From NCBI RefSeq assembly GCF_039545795.1, contig NZ_CP154260.1, forward strand, positions 5,585,001 through 5,649,000: a stretch of 64,000 nucleotides of DNA. The letters are read 5' to 3'. Under the pieces are notes generated by a model. That model saw only the letters and a program-made list of their open reading frames with translations. It did not search any database and had not been told where the DNA came from. The translations under genes and the position numbers were made by a program. Below are positions 17,459 to 27,600 of the stretch, one piece after another. Each line of letters begins with the position of its first letter. The first letter of the stretch is position 1. The stretch is from Chitinophaga niabensis. GTDB lineage: Bacteria; Bacteroidota; Bacteroidia; Chitinophagales; Chitinophagaceae.

Positions 17459-19363
17459 ATGAAGAGAATTGTTCTTTTGGTGACGGTGCTCATGCTGACT
17501 GTTTCTACTTATGCCCAGTCGTTAAACGGCGACTGGTCCTTTGCCCTGGACCCGCTCAAAATAGGAGAACAGGATGGATGGACGACACCAACATTTCCGG
17601 ATAACAAGCTGGACAAAGTAACCGTACCCCATTCTTACTCCGTTGATAAAAGGTTCTTTTTCTATACCGGCAATGCATGGTATTTCAGGAAGTTTGATGC
17701 ACAGCCGCTGAAACCAAGCTATAAAGCCTTCATCAATTTTGATGCGGTGTTTTATAAATGTGATATCTGGCTCAATGGCCATAAAGTAGGTAGTCATGAA
17801 GGAGGGTATACTCCTTTCGCTATTGATGTAACACAACATCTTCAGCAAAAGAACACCTTATCCATTAAAGTAGATAATTCATGGGATAGCACTACTATCC
17901 CCGGTTCTAAAACAAGGGATTCCAACTATAATGCCATTAGTGCACAGTTATATCCCTGGATCAATTACGGCGGGATCACTAAACCAGTGGCATTACAGAT
18001 AAGGCCTTCCACCTATATTCATCATCTGAAAATAGAAGCGGAGCCCGATCTGAAAAAAGGTACTGCACGGATCTTTATTCGTACAGATGGCGTTTTGGTA
18101 AACCTCTACAGCGGAGGCAAAAAATTGCCTGCCAGTTTTAAACCGGCAAACGGAGGATGGCAAACTATCCTTCCTGCAAAAGATGTACAGCTGTGGAGCC
18201 ACGACAATCCCTACCTGTACACAGCAGAAGTAATAAACGGAGAAGATACGGTAAGAAGCAATTTCGGTATCCGGAAAATTGAAGTAAAGAATGCGCAGTT
18301 GCTCTTGAACGGGCAGCCCATAAAAATGGGAGGTTGCAACAGGCCAGCTGATTACCCTGGCCAGGGATCACTTGACCCCAACAATGTATTACAGCAAGAC
18401 CTTACATTGATCAAATCTTCCGGCATGGAACTTTCGCGCATTGCACACCATGCCGTTTCCAAAGACCTGCTGGACTGGGCAGATAAACACGGCATGCTCA
18501 TCATCACAGAAGCCGGTAACTGGCAACTTTCTCCGAAACAAATGGCAGATCCCCTGATCCGGGAAAAGTTCAGATCACAAATGAAAGAAATGGTGGAAAG
18601 GGATTGGAATCATCCTTCCGTGGTCGCGTATTCATTAGGGAATGAATTCTACTCCCAGCGTGCAGAGGGACAGGCATGGGTGAAAGATATGGCACAGTTC
18701 ACCAGGGAACTGGACCCTACCCGCCTGATCACCTTTGCGAGCAATATTGTTTTCAGGGATTACATCAAAAAACCGGAAGACGAGGCCTCTCAATATGTTG
18801 ATTTCGTGAGTGCGAATGTATATGCCAAACATGCGGAATGGGTGGCGCGCATTCATGAACTATATCCTTCTAAACCGGTATACATCAGTGAATTTGGCAT
18901 CATGGCCACCAGCAATAAAACGGAACAGGACAGGATCAAATATCTGCAGGATGCCATTGCCGTTTTCCGCAAAGCAGATTATGTGGTAGGCGCTTCCATC
19001 TGGACCTTCAACGATTATCTCAGCCGGTACCCGCAGACCAACCCGGATGGATACAGGTCATGGGGAATAGTAACGCCAGACAGGCAACCACGGGAATCCT
19101 ATTACATCATACAGAAAGAATTCTCTCCGGCATTGATAGAAATAGTCAGCAATCAGGGAGGTAAACTAACCGTAAAAATTAAATCGAGAGCAGATTTCCC
19201 CGCTTATACCCTAAAGGGATATAAAGTGAAACATGGTGGGCAGACATCGGACCTTCCGGTTATGCAACCAGGTGATACGCAGACGTTAACTTTTAATGCA
19301 GAAAATGATCCGGTGGAGTTGATCAAACCGGGTGATTTTGTGATCCTGCGGCAGAAGTTATAA
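17459..19363 (+). CDS. Glycoside hydrolase family 2 (beta-glucuronidase/beta-galactosidase type)
   Basis: The ATG at 17459 gives 634 residues and is preferred over the one at 17453 because it begins the signal peptide (MKRIVLLVTVLMLTVSTYAQ). The protein has the GH2 order: a sugar-binding sandwich (about 20-180), an Ig-like domain (about 185-275) and a TIM barrel (about 278-560). The acid/base E396 lies in YSLGNEF and the nucleophile E478 in YISEFGI. A C-terminal sandwich follows. It probably acts in the periplasm on oligosaccharides released by the GH16 enzyme encoded just upstream. The substrate within GH2 is not certain. Confidence 0.9.
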   Translation: MKRIVLLVTVLMLTVSTYAQSLNGDWSFALDPLKIGEQDGWTTPTFPDNKLDKVTVPHSYSVDKRFFFYTGNAWYFRKFDAQPLKPSYKAFINFDAVFYKCDIWLNGHKVGSHEGGYTPFAIDVTQHLQQKNTLSIKVDNSWDSTTIPGSKTRDSNYNAISAQLYPWINYGGITKPVALQIRPSTYIHHLKIEAEPDLKKGTARIFIRTDGVLVNLYSGGKKLPASFKPANGGWQTILPAKDVQLWSHDNPYLYTAEVINGEDTVRSNFGIRKIEVKNAQLLLNGQPIKMGGCNRPADYPGQGSLDPNNVLQQDLTLIKSSGMELSRIAHHAVSKDLLDWADKHGMLIITEAGNWQLSPKQMADPLIREKFRSQMKEMVERDWNHPSVVAYSLGNEFYSQRAEGQAWVKDMAQFTRELDPTRLITFASNIVFRDYIKKPEDEASQYVDFVSANVYAKHAEWVARIHELYPSKPVYISEFGIMATSNKTEQDRIKYLQDAIAVFRKADYVVGASIWTFNDYLSRYPQTNPDGYRSWGIVTPDRQPRESYYIIQKEFSPALIEIVSNQGGKLTVKIKSRADFPAYTLKGYKVKHGGQTSDLPVMQPGDTQTLTFNAENDPVELIKPGDFVILRQKL

Positions 19364-19371
19364 ATTTGCGT

Positions 19372-20475
19372 ATGGCCAGTTTACTGAAAGATATTTACTC
19401 CAAAGAATTCTACGAAGGGTTTTCAACTATACTCACACAACATATTCCTTCCTTTTCCAAAAAGGAATTTCTGAAACGCATTTTCACGAAAGATTTTGAG
19501 TCAAAGGAATTAAAAGAAAGAATGAGGCACACTACTACGGTGCTTCATTCTTTCTTTCCGGAAGATTATGCTGCTACCACCCAGCTTTTAGGAAAGATCA
19601 TCAGCTCCCTGCGGGAAAACGATTTCGGGGAAGACAGCCTGGCATTTATGATCCTGCCGGATTATATAGAGGTATATGGCCTGGAACATTATCAGCATTC
19701 CGTAAAAGCACTGGAACAGGTGACGCAGTTTGTAAGTTGTGAATTTGCGGTAAGGCCCTTCCTCTTACAATATGGAGAGAAGATGATGCAGCAGATGACG
19801 AAATGGTCTTTACACAAGAATCATAAAGTAAGGCGCTTAAGCAGTGAAGGTATGCGGCCGAAATTACCCTGGGCCATGGCAGTGCCTGCATTAAAGAAAG
19901 ATCCGCTGCCGGTATTGGCCTTATTGGAAAACCTGAAGAACGATCCTTCAGAATGGGTAAGGCGCAGTGTGGCCAATAACCTGAATGATATTTCGAAAGA
20001 TCATCCCCACCTGGTGCTGGACATTGCTAAAAAGTGGAAGGGGATCGGGAAGGAAACGGATGCGATCATCAAACACGGCAGCCGTACTTTACTGAAACAA
20101 GGGCATGCGGAGATATTGCAGTACTACGGACTGGATGGGGGTAATATGCAACTCAGCAACTTTAAGATCCTCACGCCGAAAGTGAAAATAGGTGATGCAC
20201 TCGCGTTCTCATTTTCGATCCGTAATAATAATACGACCACACAGACTGTGCGGCTGGAATATGCCATCTATTACAGGAAGGCCAATGGGCAGCTATCTAA
20301 AAAAGTATTTAAGATCAGCGAGAAACCGTATGGGCCCGGTGAGCAGGCGGAAATACTCAGGAAGCAGAAATTTATCCTGATCACTACACGAACGTTCTAT
20401 AAGGGTAAACATGAGATGTCTGTTATCATCAACGGGCAGGAGAAAATAACAGGGGAGTTTTTATTAGTGGAATAG
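19372..20475 (+). CDS. AlkC-like DNA alkylation repair protein with C-terminal Ig-like domain
   Basis: The ATG at 19372 is chosen over an in-frame TTG at 19366; the product has 367 residues. Residues about 20-250 are alpha-helical HEAT-like repeats with the family signature VRRLSSEGMRPKLPWA (about 156-171) and WVRRSVANNLNDISKDHP (about 196-213). Residues about 260-365 form an Ig-like domain, as in AlkC rather than AlkD. AlkC-type glycosylases remove alkylated bases such as 3-methyladenine. It starts eight bases after the GH2 stop, so it is likely on the same transcript despite the unrelated function. Confidence 0.85.
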   Translation: MASLLKDIYSKEFYEGFSTILTQHIPSFSKKEFLKRIFTKDFESKELKERMRHTTTVLHSFFPEDYAATTQLLGKIISSLRENDFGEDSLAFMILPDYIEVYGLEHYQHSVKALEQVTQFVSCEFAVRPFLLQYGEKMMQQMTKWSLHKNHKVRRLSSEGMRPKLPWAMAVPALKKDPLPVLALLENLKNDPSEWVRRSVANNLNDISKDHPHLVLDIAKKWKGIGKETDAIIKHGSRTLLKQGHAEILQYYGLDGGNMQLSNFKILTPKVKIGDALAFSFSIRNNNTTTQTVRLEYAIYYRKANGQLSKKVFKISEKPYGPGEQAEILRKQKFILITTRTFYKGKHEMSVIINGQEKITGEFLLVE

Positions 20476-20527
20476 GTGCAGTTATTCGCGGAGCGGGCTC
20501 ATCCCAGCTACAGGCTGTTTCTGCGGA

Positions 20528-20667
20528 CACAGCAGGCATGGGTTATTTTCGAAAACACAGCAGGCATGGGTTATTTTCGCAACCGCAGCAGCCGCAGGTT
20601 ATTTTCGCAACCACAGCAGGCACGGGTTATTTTCGCAGCCGCAGCAGGCACGGGTTATTTTCGCAGC
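20528..20667. repeat. Five tandem copies of a 28-bp unit
   Basis: Units start at 20528, 20556, 20584, 20612 and 20640, with a partial sixth at 20668. The core is (C/T)RCAGCAGGCAyGGGTTATTTT, followed by CGMAAC-like variants. There is no spacer between units. The array fills the gap between two convergent genes, and its partial last unit runs to within a base of the RidA-like stop codon (20675). The period is not a multiple of three, so it is not a simple peptide repeat. Confidence 0.95.
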
Positions 20668-20674
20668 CGCAGCA

Positions 20675-21043
20675 TCAATCCGCGGCAACCACCTCAATCT
20701 CCAGCAACCACTGATCATCATAGATCCCTGCAATTACAATGGTCATAGCAGGCTGGTGATTGCCCAGCACTTCATTCCTTACATCAAAATTCTCATTTCT
20801 GTATTGGCGGCCGGCCAGGAAAATAGTGATCTTGACGATGTTCCTCAACGTCATGCCGGCATTTTTCAGGCGGGTTTCAATGTTCTGCCAGGTAAGGAAA
20901 CACTGCTCCCGGAAAGTATCGGGTATGTAGCCCCGTTCATCTTCCGGCACCTGGCCGCTTACAAATACAAATCGTTTTGGACCGCTTACGGCGTAAGCCT
21001 GTGAGTAGGCAGCGCCAGTTGGCTCTATTGGCTGATAGGTCAT
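20675..21043 (-). CDS. RidA-family protein lacking the usual catalytic arginine
   Basis: A 122-residue protein with the YjgF/YER057c/UK114 fold: FVFVSGQVPED (about 26-36), QNIETRLKNAGMTLRNIVKI (about 53-72) and a terminal beta strand (LLEIEVVAAD). In classical RidA enamine deaminases the segment around PAR carries the arginine that binds the substrate carboxylate. Here the matching segment reads NHQPAMTIV, with M100 in that place, so RidA-type deaminase activity is doubtful and a diverged Rid subfamily role is more likely. It lies 30 bases downstream of the acyltransferase gene on the same strand. Confidence 0.85.
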   Translation of the reverse strand: MTYQPIEPTGAAYSQAYAVSGPKRFVFVSGQVPEDERGYIPDTFREQCFLTWQNIETRLKNAGMTLRNIVKITIFLAGRQYRNENFDVRNEVLGNHQPAMTIVIAGIYDDQWLLEIEVVAAD

Positions 21044-21073
21044 GAATATAGGGATATTGGTTACCCTGTAAAG

Positions 21074-22177
21074 TTACAACTTAAAAAAGATCTTTTTCTG
21101 ATACAGCCAGTAACAAACGTACCATTCTAACAGCAATACGGCCACTGCGGAAACCAGGGCCTGCCAGTTTTCGGATACACTTAAAAAGCCCAAACCTCCT
21201 TTCACAAAGATGCCCACTGCCCCATTTACCCATTGATACCCTACGGTTTCAAAGAAGATATAAATGAAGATAGAGTTCATGCCCACTACCACAGCGATCC
21301 AGGTATATTTTTGATGGTCTTTTATATCTATCCACCAGTACAGGGCTGCGAGGATGAGGGTTACATAACCCAGGGAGGTTAATACAAATCCGCCGGTACT
21401 GATGCGTTTGATAATAGGAGAAATACCACCCAGGTCAACCGCATAACCCAGCGCCAAAGCAATCAGCCCGGATATAATGAGGGTTTTGATTTTAAAGGCG
21501 GAAGACCGGGAACTCATTAATAGTTTTCCTGCGGATACCCCTAAAATGGTATGCGCTGCGGTGGGGATGCAGTTGATGGTTACCCATCCTCCGTTATTGA
21601 TCTTACCCATGAACAGGGTATCCATATAGGCACCGAAGTTATGACCCTGTATAAATGGCTGATCAAAACCCGGCATCAGGATCGTTCTGTACAACACATC
21701 GTTGAGGATGATCATGAACAGTGCGGCACTTATTTGTACGGTAAAAGATCTCCTGATCAGGAAATAAGCTACCAATGTGGTAAAGGATAATTGGGTAAGC
21801 ACATTCCAAAGTTCCCATACCAGCTTCCCCGCATAAATGCAATGTAAACCGGTACCCAGCAGAAATAACTTCAAACTCCGTATGGCAATGTGTTTAAAAT
21901 TATCCCGTTCGGATACACCTTTGTTTCTTTTACGTTCTACGGCAATGTACATCGCGGTGCCGGCCATGAACATAAAGGCTGGTTGTATGAGGTCCCAGAA
22001 ACGCAGGCCATGCCAGGGATGGTGAAAGAACTGGTCTATCAGTACACCCGGTTGCAAGTCTTCTATAGCGTGGTAGAGATTAGCACTTTCAGCAGCGAGG
22101 AATATCATGATCATGCCCCGCATAACGTCCAGGGATAATAATCTTCCTTCCGGTTTTAAGGTAGTGGTCATATCCAT
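21074..22177 (-). CDS. Membrane acyltransferase of the DUF5009 / HGSNAT-like type
   Basis: The ATG at 22177 is chosen (367 residues); a start at 22189 would overlap the terminator T-run. The N-terminal signature RLLSLDVMRGMIMIFL (about 12-27) and about ten hydrophobic helices match the family that includes heparan-alpha-glucosaminide N-acetyltransferase and NagX. These transfer acyl groups from acyl-CoA across the membrane to sugars, often glucosamine. The conserved segment HHPWHGLRFWDLIQPAFMFM (about 52-71) is present. It follows the sigma/FecR/SusCD genes but is separated from them by a terminator, so it may be an attenuated or separate unit. The substrate is inferred from family only. Confidence 0.85.
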   Translation of the reverse strand: MDMTTTLKPEGRLLSLDVMRGMIMIFLAAESANLYHAIEDLQPGVLIDQFFHHPWHGLRFWDLIQPAFMFMAGTAMYIAVERKRNKGVSERDNFKHIAIRSLKLFLLGTGLHCIYAGKLVWELWNVLTQLSFTTLVAYFLIRRSFTVQISAALFMIILNDVLYRTILMPGFDQPFIQGHNFGAYMDTLFMGKINNGGWVTINCIPTAAHTILGVSAGKLLMSSRSSAFKIKTLIISGLIALALGYAVDLGGISPIIKRISTGGFVLTSLGYVTLILAALYWWIDIKDHQKYTWIAVVVGMNSIFIYIFFETVGYQWVNGAVGIFVKGGLGFLSVSENWQALVSAVAVLLLEWYVCYWLYQKKIFFKL

Positions 22178-22186
22178 ACAAAATAG

Positions 22187-22219
22187 CAAAAAAATAACCG
22201 GGGCAATAGCGCCCCGGTT
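22187..22219 (-). terminator. Intrinsic terminator ending the SusC/SusD/PKD unit
   Basis: On the minus strand AACCGGGGC and GCCCCGGTT form a 9-bp stem around GCTATT, followed by ATTTTTTTTG. It lies seven bases past the PKD lipoprotein stop and ten bases before the acyltransferase start, so the latter depends on read-through or its own promoter. Confidence 0.85.
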
Positions 22220-22225
22220 TTTGTA

Positions 22226-23071
22226 TTACTCAAAGTTGATCAGTAGAGAAGATTGCCCCGCATCAGGTATCTGACCTAATCCGGCAGACCAGTCGCTTTT
22301 TGTAGCCACGATCCCTACACGGAAGGCCGTGGTGGCAGCTAAGTTTTTGATCTTGGAACGAACGATGCGCATTTCAAACTTCAGTACGCCGCCGCTTTGT
22401 ACTTTGGCGCCTACCTGGTAATGTTCTGTGGCACCGCTGGGATCAAATGAGAAAGCATTCTGTGCACCTTTATGATTGAAGGCATCCAGCCAGTCACCCA
22501 AAATATTTCCTTCCAGCAGCACATCGTATCCGCCACCTGGAACACTACCGGTGAGCAAACCTGTAGTGGCATCGTTATCTGTATCCAGGTAAAAGTCGTA
22601 GATATCTCCGTTGGCTTCTGTGCTGTTCACTTCTATATATACATATACATAGGATGCATCGTAATCGAACTTCGCTTTGCGGAAGAATTTTTCTCCGGCG
22701 CCGGAAGTAAGTACGTATTGTGATACGTTATCCCAGTCTGCCAGTGAATTATCATTCAGCTTCACGGGTGATGTTTTGGCGATGTAGATCACCGTGGAAC
22801 CTTCAGATACACGGCCATCTTTGGTAGTGGCATATAAGGTGGGCACGTACTTACCTTTTTCAGGGTACGTGTGCACAGGACTTTGTTCCGTGGAAGTAGC
22901 CCCATCCCCAAATTCCCAGCGGTAGGAAACGGCACCACTGGTTTCGTTGGTGAAGGTCACCGTTTTATCTTCTATGTTCACAGTATAAAAAATATCTGCT
23001 TCCGGTTTTACCTCGTCCTTTTTACAACCGGCTATCAGTGGCAGCAGGAGAATATATTTAATGATCTTCAT
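22226..23071 (-). CDS. PKD-domain surface lipoprotein, third gene after SusC/SusD
   Basis: The 281-residue product has a lipoprotein signal with C16 (LPLIAGC). A PKD domain spans about residues 28-98 (WEFGDGATSTEQSPVHTYPEKG region). A beta-sandwich domain spans about 105-281 (YVYVYIEVNS, YDFYLDTDNDATTG), resembling CBM9-like binding modules. It has no catalytic signature. In Sus-type systems, lipoproteins at this position (SusE/SusF role) bind glycan on the cell surface; that role is inferred from position. It is followed by a terminator. Confidence 0.82.
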   Translation of the reverse strand: MKIIKYILLLPLIAGCKKDEVKPEADIFYTVNIEDKTVTFTNETSGAVSYRWEFGDGATSTEQSPVHTYPEKGKYVPTLYATTKDGRVSEGSTVIYIAKTSPVKLNDNSLADWDNVSQYVLTSGAGEKFFRKAKFDYDASYVYVYIEVNSTEANGDIYDFYLDTDNDATTGLLTGSVPGGGYDVLLEGNILGDWLDAFNHKGAQNAFSFDPSGATEHYQVGAKVQSGGVLKFEMRIVRSKIKNLAATTAFRVGIVATKSDWSAGLGQIPDAGQSSLLINFE

Positions 23072-23096
23072 GATAATGCGGCATTAAAGTTAGCAA

Positions 23097-24608
23097 TCAG
23101 GGATTCTGTCCACAGAGTTTATTGGTCTGTATCTCATCTATCGGAATGTAATAGATGATGCGGTTATTATCCCATTTCGTGATCATATTGGCGTAATTGG
23201 CAGGATTTACGGACAGATTGATATCTGACTCCTTCAACCCCGGCAAATGATAACCCCAGTATGTTCTATTCAGGTCCTGTTTATTGCGGTATACATCATA
23301 ATTACGGTGACCTTCAAAAGCCAGTTCTATCCGTCTTTCCTTCAGTACGGTTTGCAGTACTGTTTTACCGGCAGGCACTACACCATTGTACAATGAATTT
23401 TCCAAACCACGGTTCTGGCGGACCATATCCACAGCCGCCAGCGCGCCGGCAGTATTATTGGATTTAGCCATGGCCTCCGCTTTGTTAAGGTACATTTCCG
23501 CAAGGCGGAACATAATGGGAGAACTCAGCGTAGGGCTTCCTCCCTGGAAAGAGAATTTGCTGATATAGTAGATATCGATGCCATTTTTCTTTTGGATCAC
23601 ATTACCCACTTTCAGGGGTTTGATGTAAGACCATCTTACATCTTCCATATGGGCAGACATGGTATCACGTAAAGATTGGGAAGCATATTCTTCTCCCCAT
23701 CCGGAGTTACCATCTGAATACAACATAGAAGCAATGGAACCGGCCTTTCCGTAATCATCCGCGGCGGTGAATGCTACACAGAAGATGGTTTCTTTTCCGG
23801 TGAGCGCATTGGCAAACAGGGTAGGAAAACTGGCAGCGGTTTCCAGTGTAAAACGGCCGGAGCTGATCACTTTGTCTGCATAATAAATGGTACTGTCGTT
23901 CACATCTTTATAGAGGTACGCCCTGGAGAGCAAAGCCCATGCAGCTTCTTTGGAAGCAAACTGTACACCACGGGGTTGCGCCATCAGGCTGGCACCTTTT
24001 TCTGCATCGGCTACAACAGCATTGTATACTTCCGCTACGGTGGCCCTTCCTTTCTGTCCGGGGTCACTTACAGAAGTACGTAAGATGATACCCGCAGCAG
24101 CGGGGTCGTGTGTATAGGGTTTGGCATATAACCTTACGAGGTTAAAATGACAGAAGGCCCTTAAGAAATAACATTCGCCGATCAGTTGTTTGATGCTTTC
24201 ATCCGGGTTCGCGATCTTCTCTGCGGACTCCAATACCGTGTTCACATCATTAATGATCTTATAAGAGATATACCAGAAATAGCGGCTGTTAGTTTGTGTA
24301 GCAGTATGATCGCCGGAGAAACTATAAAACAGCGGGTCCGTAGTGGTTTGGCCACATACGATATCATCTCCTGCAAAATCACTCATCTGGAAATACTGGC
24401 GCAGGTACATGTTGTTCCCGTCTACCGTTCCATTGAAAGACACATGGTCTTTGAACAAAGCGTAGGCACCATTCAATCCCTGTTGCAATCCTTCTTTGGT
24501 TCCTGTTAAAGTGCCGGTGGTGATGGAATCGCTGGGATCCACATCTTTCAGGCAGCCGGTCATTAACAGCGGTATAATTAATAGTTGTAAAATGAATTTT
24601 GTCTTCAT
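23097..24608 (-). CDS. SusD/RagB-family nutrient-binding lipoprotein
   Basis: A 503-residue SusD homologue. The lipobox is PLLMTGC (C19). The N-terminal helical region (NDVNTVLESAEKIANPDESI, YFLRAFCHFNLVRLYAKPY) and the C-terminal signature (FRLAEMYLNKAEAMA, LKERRIELAFEGHRNYDVYR) are typical of the family. It forms the lid of the SusC channel at the cell surface and captures the substrate, usually an oligosaccharide or peptide. It starts 17 bases after the SusC stop. Confidence 0.95.
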   Translation of the reverse strand: MKTKFILQLLIIPLLMTGCLKDVDPSDSITTGTLTGTKEGLQQGLNGAYALFKDHVSFNGTVDGNNMYLRQYFQMSDFAGDDIVCGQTTTDPLFYSFSGDHTATQTNSRYFWYISYKIINDVNTVLESAEKIANPDESIKQLIGECYFLRAFCHFNLVRLYAKPYTHDPAAAGIILRTSVSDPGQKGRATVAEVYNAVVADAEKGASLMAQPRGVQFASKEAAWALLSRAYLYKDVNDSTIYYADKVISSGRFTLETAASFPTLFANALTGKETIFCVAFTAADDYGKAGSIASMLYSDGNSGWGEEYASQSLRDTMSAHMEDVRWSYIKPLKVGNVIQKKNGIDIYYISKFSFQGGSPTLSSPIMFRLAEMYLNKAEAMAKSNNTAGALAAVDMVRQNRGLENSLYNGVVPAGKTVLQTVLKERRIELAFEGHRNYDVYRNKQDLNRTYWGYHLPGLKESDINLSVNPANYANMITKWDNNRIIYYIPIDEIQTNKLCGQNP

Positions 24609-24625
24609 GATCTTATAATTTTTTC

Positions 24626-27600
24626 CTAAAACCGGATGTTAACGTTAAACAGGTACTGGCGATTATTGGGATACTTGAAGTCGGACAGACCAGGCATCAC
24701 ATAACTGCCGGAAGAGATCGTGGTGGCAGGGTCTTGCCCCAGGAATTTCGTGAACGTGTAAACATTATCCGCCGTTAATGAAAGTGTAACCCCATCCAAA
24801 CGGAGCGGGCTGATCCATGTTTTTGGCAAAGTATAGGACAGTGAAATATTTCTGATAGATAAGAAGCTGCCATCCTTCAGGTAACGCGTGGATGTTTCCG
24901 TAGCATTGGCCGCATTCTGCGGGCTGGGCTCTGTGGCAATGTCTCCTGGTTTCGTCCAGGTTTTATAACCGGAAGGCAATACGATCTGGTTGTAGTATGG
25001 TTCCATACCATCATTCATCACAAAACGCAGCGAGTTGGAGAATACCTTGTTACCGGAAATAAAGTAACCATTTACACTCAGGGTAAAGTTTTTATACTTC
25101 CATTGAGAAGTGATACCGCCCTGGAACTTAGGCAATGCAGATCCCACTTCCTGGTAAGTAGCGGCAGCATAATCGTTCGTTACTTCGCGGGACACTACTT
25201 TTCCGTCTGCATCTTTCTCCAGCACTTCCCATTGTGGCGCACCTGTTTCTTTATCTACACCTAACCATTTAGGCATGTAGAATTCATAGAGGTTACCACC
25301 GTTGCGGTAGATCTGTGAAATACTCCAGGTAGGTTGTGTGCGGATGATGTCGCTGGGCAGTTTCTGTAATTTATTGGAATTGAAGTTGATGTTGAAATCT
25401 GTGCTCCACTCAAAATCCTTCGTTTTAATATTCACACTGCTGATGCCGAATTCAACACCATTGTTTACGATCTCGCCTGCATTCTCCCAACGTTGTTCAA
25501 AACCAACGGAGAGTGGCTGGGATACCTGTAACAGGAGGTTCTTCGTTACGTTATTATATACATCTACTGTAAAGTTCACGCGTTTGAATAATCCCACATC
25601 GATACCGGCATTCAGCTGGTGTTTACTTTCCCAGGTAAGATCAGGGCTGGGCAATTGTAAGGGAACTGCCGCTGTACCACCATTATACTGGCTGCTCAAG
25701 GAGTACAATCCCAGGTAACGGGAAGAACCGATATCCTGTGTACCCGTTACGCCATAGCTGCCGCGGAGTTTTAATTCATCCAGCCATTCCACGCCTTGCA
25801 GGAAAGATTCCTTGCTCATCATCCAGGCTGCTGACACTGCCGGGAAGGAACCATATCTTTTACTGGAAGGGAAAGCAGAAGAACCATCTATGCGGTAAGA
25901 AGCCGTGAGGAAATATTTATCACGGAAACCGTAGTTCACCTGTGAGATAAGGGATTGCAAAATGCCCTGATCGTTACGGCCGGTAACCAATTGATTATTG
26001 GATACTACATTCAAAACAGAGAGGCCAGTGGGTAATCCTTTACCGGATGCCCCTACGATCTCTGTTTTGCTGTTCTCAATAGCCACACCTGCAAGACCGC
26101 TGATTGAATGATCTCCTTTGCGGAAATTGAATTTCAGGAGGTCTGTGGAGATCACGCCATAATTCAATGTACCCAGTTCATTCAGGAAACCGGTGCCGTG
26201 ATATAAACCCGCTACCACAGGAGAATAGAAATCTGTTGACTTGTTATAATTCACAGCGCCGCGGTTGGTACTGGAGAAGGAGAGCCAGTCTGTGATCTGG
26301 ATGTTCAGGTTCAGATCATAGTTAGCGTTGAAGCTCTTATAAGGATGATTGGAATTCCGGATCGTATGCACCGGGTTCGTTTTATCCCTGGACCACCATT
26401 TGGCAGTAGTATTACCATCTACATAAACCGGCTGGCCGTTTGCATCATAGGGATTATCCCAGGGCATATTCAGGTAAGCATAGAACACATCTTCATAATT
26501 GAAGCTCTTACCGCTGGCTGCACTGAGGTTGATGTTATTGGTAACGCTTACCTTTTTAGAGAAGTGATGCGTGGAATTACCGCGAAGATTGATCCGCTGG
26601 AAATTGGTATTCAGGAAAGTACCTTTTTCATTATAATAGGAGATACTGGTATAGTATTCATTCTTTTCATTGGCGCCGCTGGCGGAAATGAAGTAATTCT
26701 GCACAGGTGCTGTGGGGAACATGGTAGTGAGCCAGTTGTAATGCTGGTTCCTCAGTTCCCTTGGGCGTTCGCTGTAGAATTTGAGCAGGTCGATCTTGTG
26801 CGAGCTATTGGCAGTACCGGGAATGTAATCGCGGTATAACTCTTTGTGGCGTTCGTATAACTGCGCGCCATTCATCATATCTATCTTACCAAAATCCGGT
26901 TGGCGGAAACCTGTTACAGCCCTCGCTTCGAACCTTACTTTATCACCACGACCTTTTTTAGTGGTAACAATGATCACACCGGCGTTAGCCTGTGAACCAT
27001 ACATGGCTGTAGCACCGGCATCCTTCAATACAGAAATACTTTCCACATCATTGGGATCGAAATTGCCGCCGATGATACCATCTACCACATAGAGGGGTGT
27101 TTGAGATGCATTCACAGAAGAAACACCTCTCAGTCTTATTTCGGAAACGCTGCCGGGTACACCGGAACTATTTACTACCTGTAAACCGGCTACCTTTCCC
27201 TGTAACATGGAACCCACATCATTCGTGGTTACATCTTTCAGTTTTTCTGAAGAAACGGTGGTTACAGAACTGGTGAGTTCGCTCTTCCTTTTGTCACTGT
27301 AGCCAACCACTACGATCTCATTGAAATTCTTGGTGTCTTCCTGCAACACCAGGCTCAGTGGCTGGCCCGTGGCGCTCACTTCTCTTGTAACAAAACCAAT
27401 ACTGCTGATGGTGAGGATTGCACCGGGACGGACATCTTTTAACATAAAGAGGCCTTGCTCATTTGATTGGGTACCTCTTGCTGTTCCTTTTATTAAAATA
27501 GTAGCACCTGGGAGTGGGGAATTGTCTGAAGCCGTAATTTTCCCGGTTTGTGTAATGGTAGTATCTGCTGCTTTCGGTGCGGTTGTTTCAATGCCCGCAT

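Noticed and set aside
20528..20667. Possible CRISPR array
   Set aside because: The 28-base units are adjacent with no spacers, and no cas genes are in the window.
20476..20748. Open frame of about 90 codons through the 28-bp repeat array on the plus strand
   Set aside because: It starts with GTG directly after the AlkC-like stop, the 28-base period cycles through all three frames, and it runs into the RidA-like gene on the other strand. The composition is a by-product of the repeat.
26345..26839. 164-codon plus-strand open frame inside the SusC gene
   Set aside because: It is the reverse shadow of a well-supported TonB-dependent transporter and has no family features.
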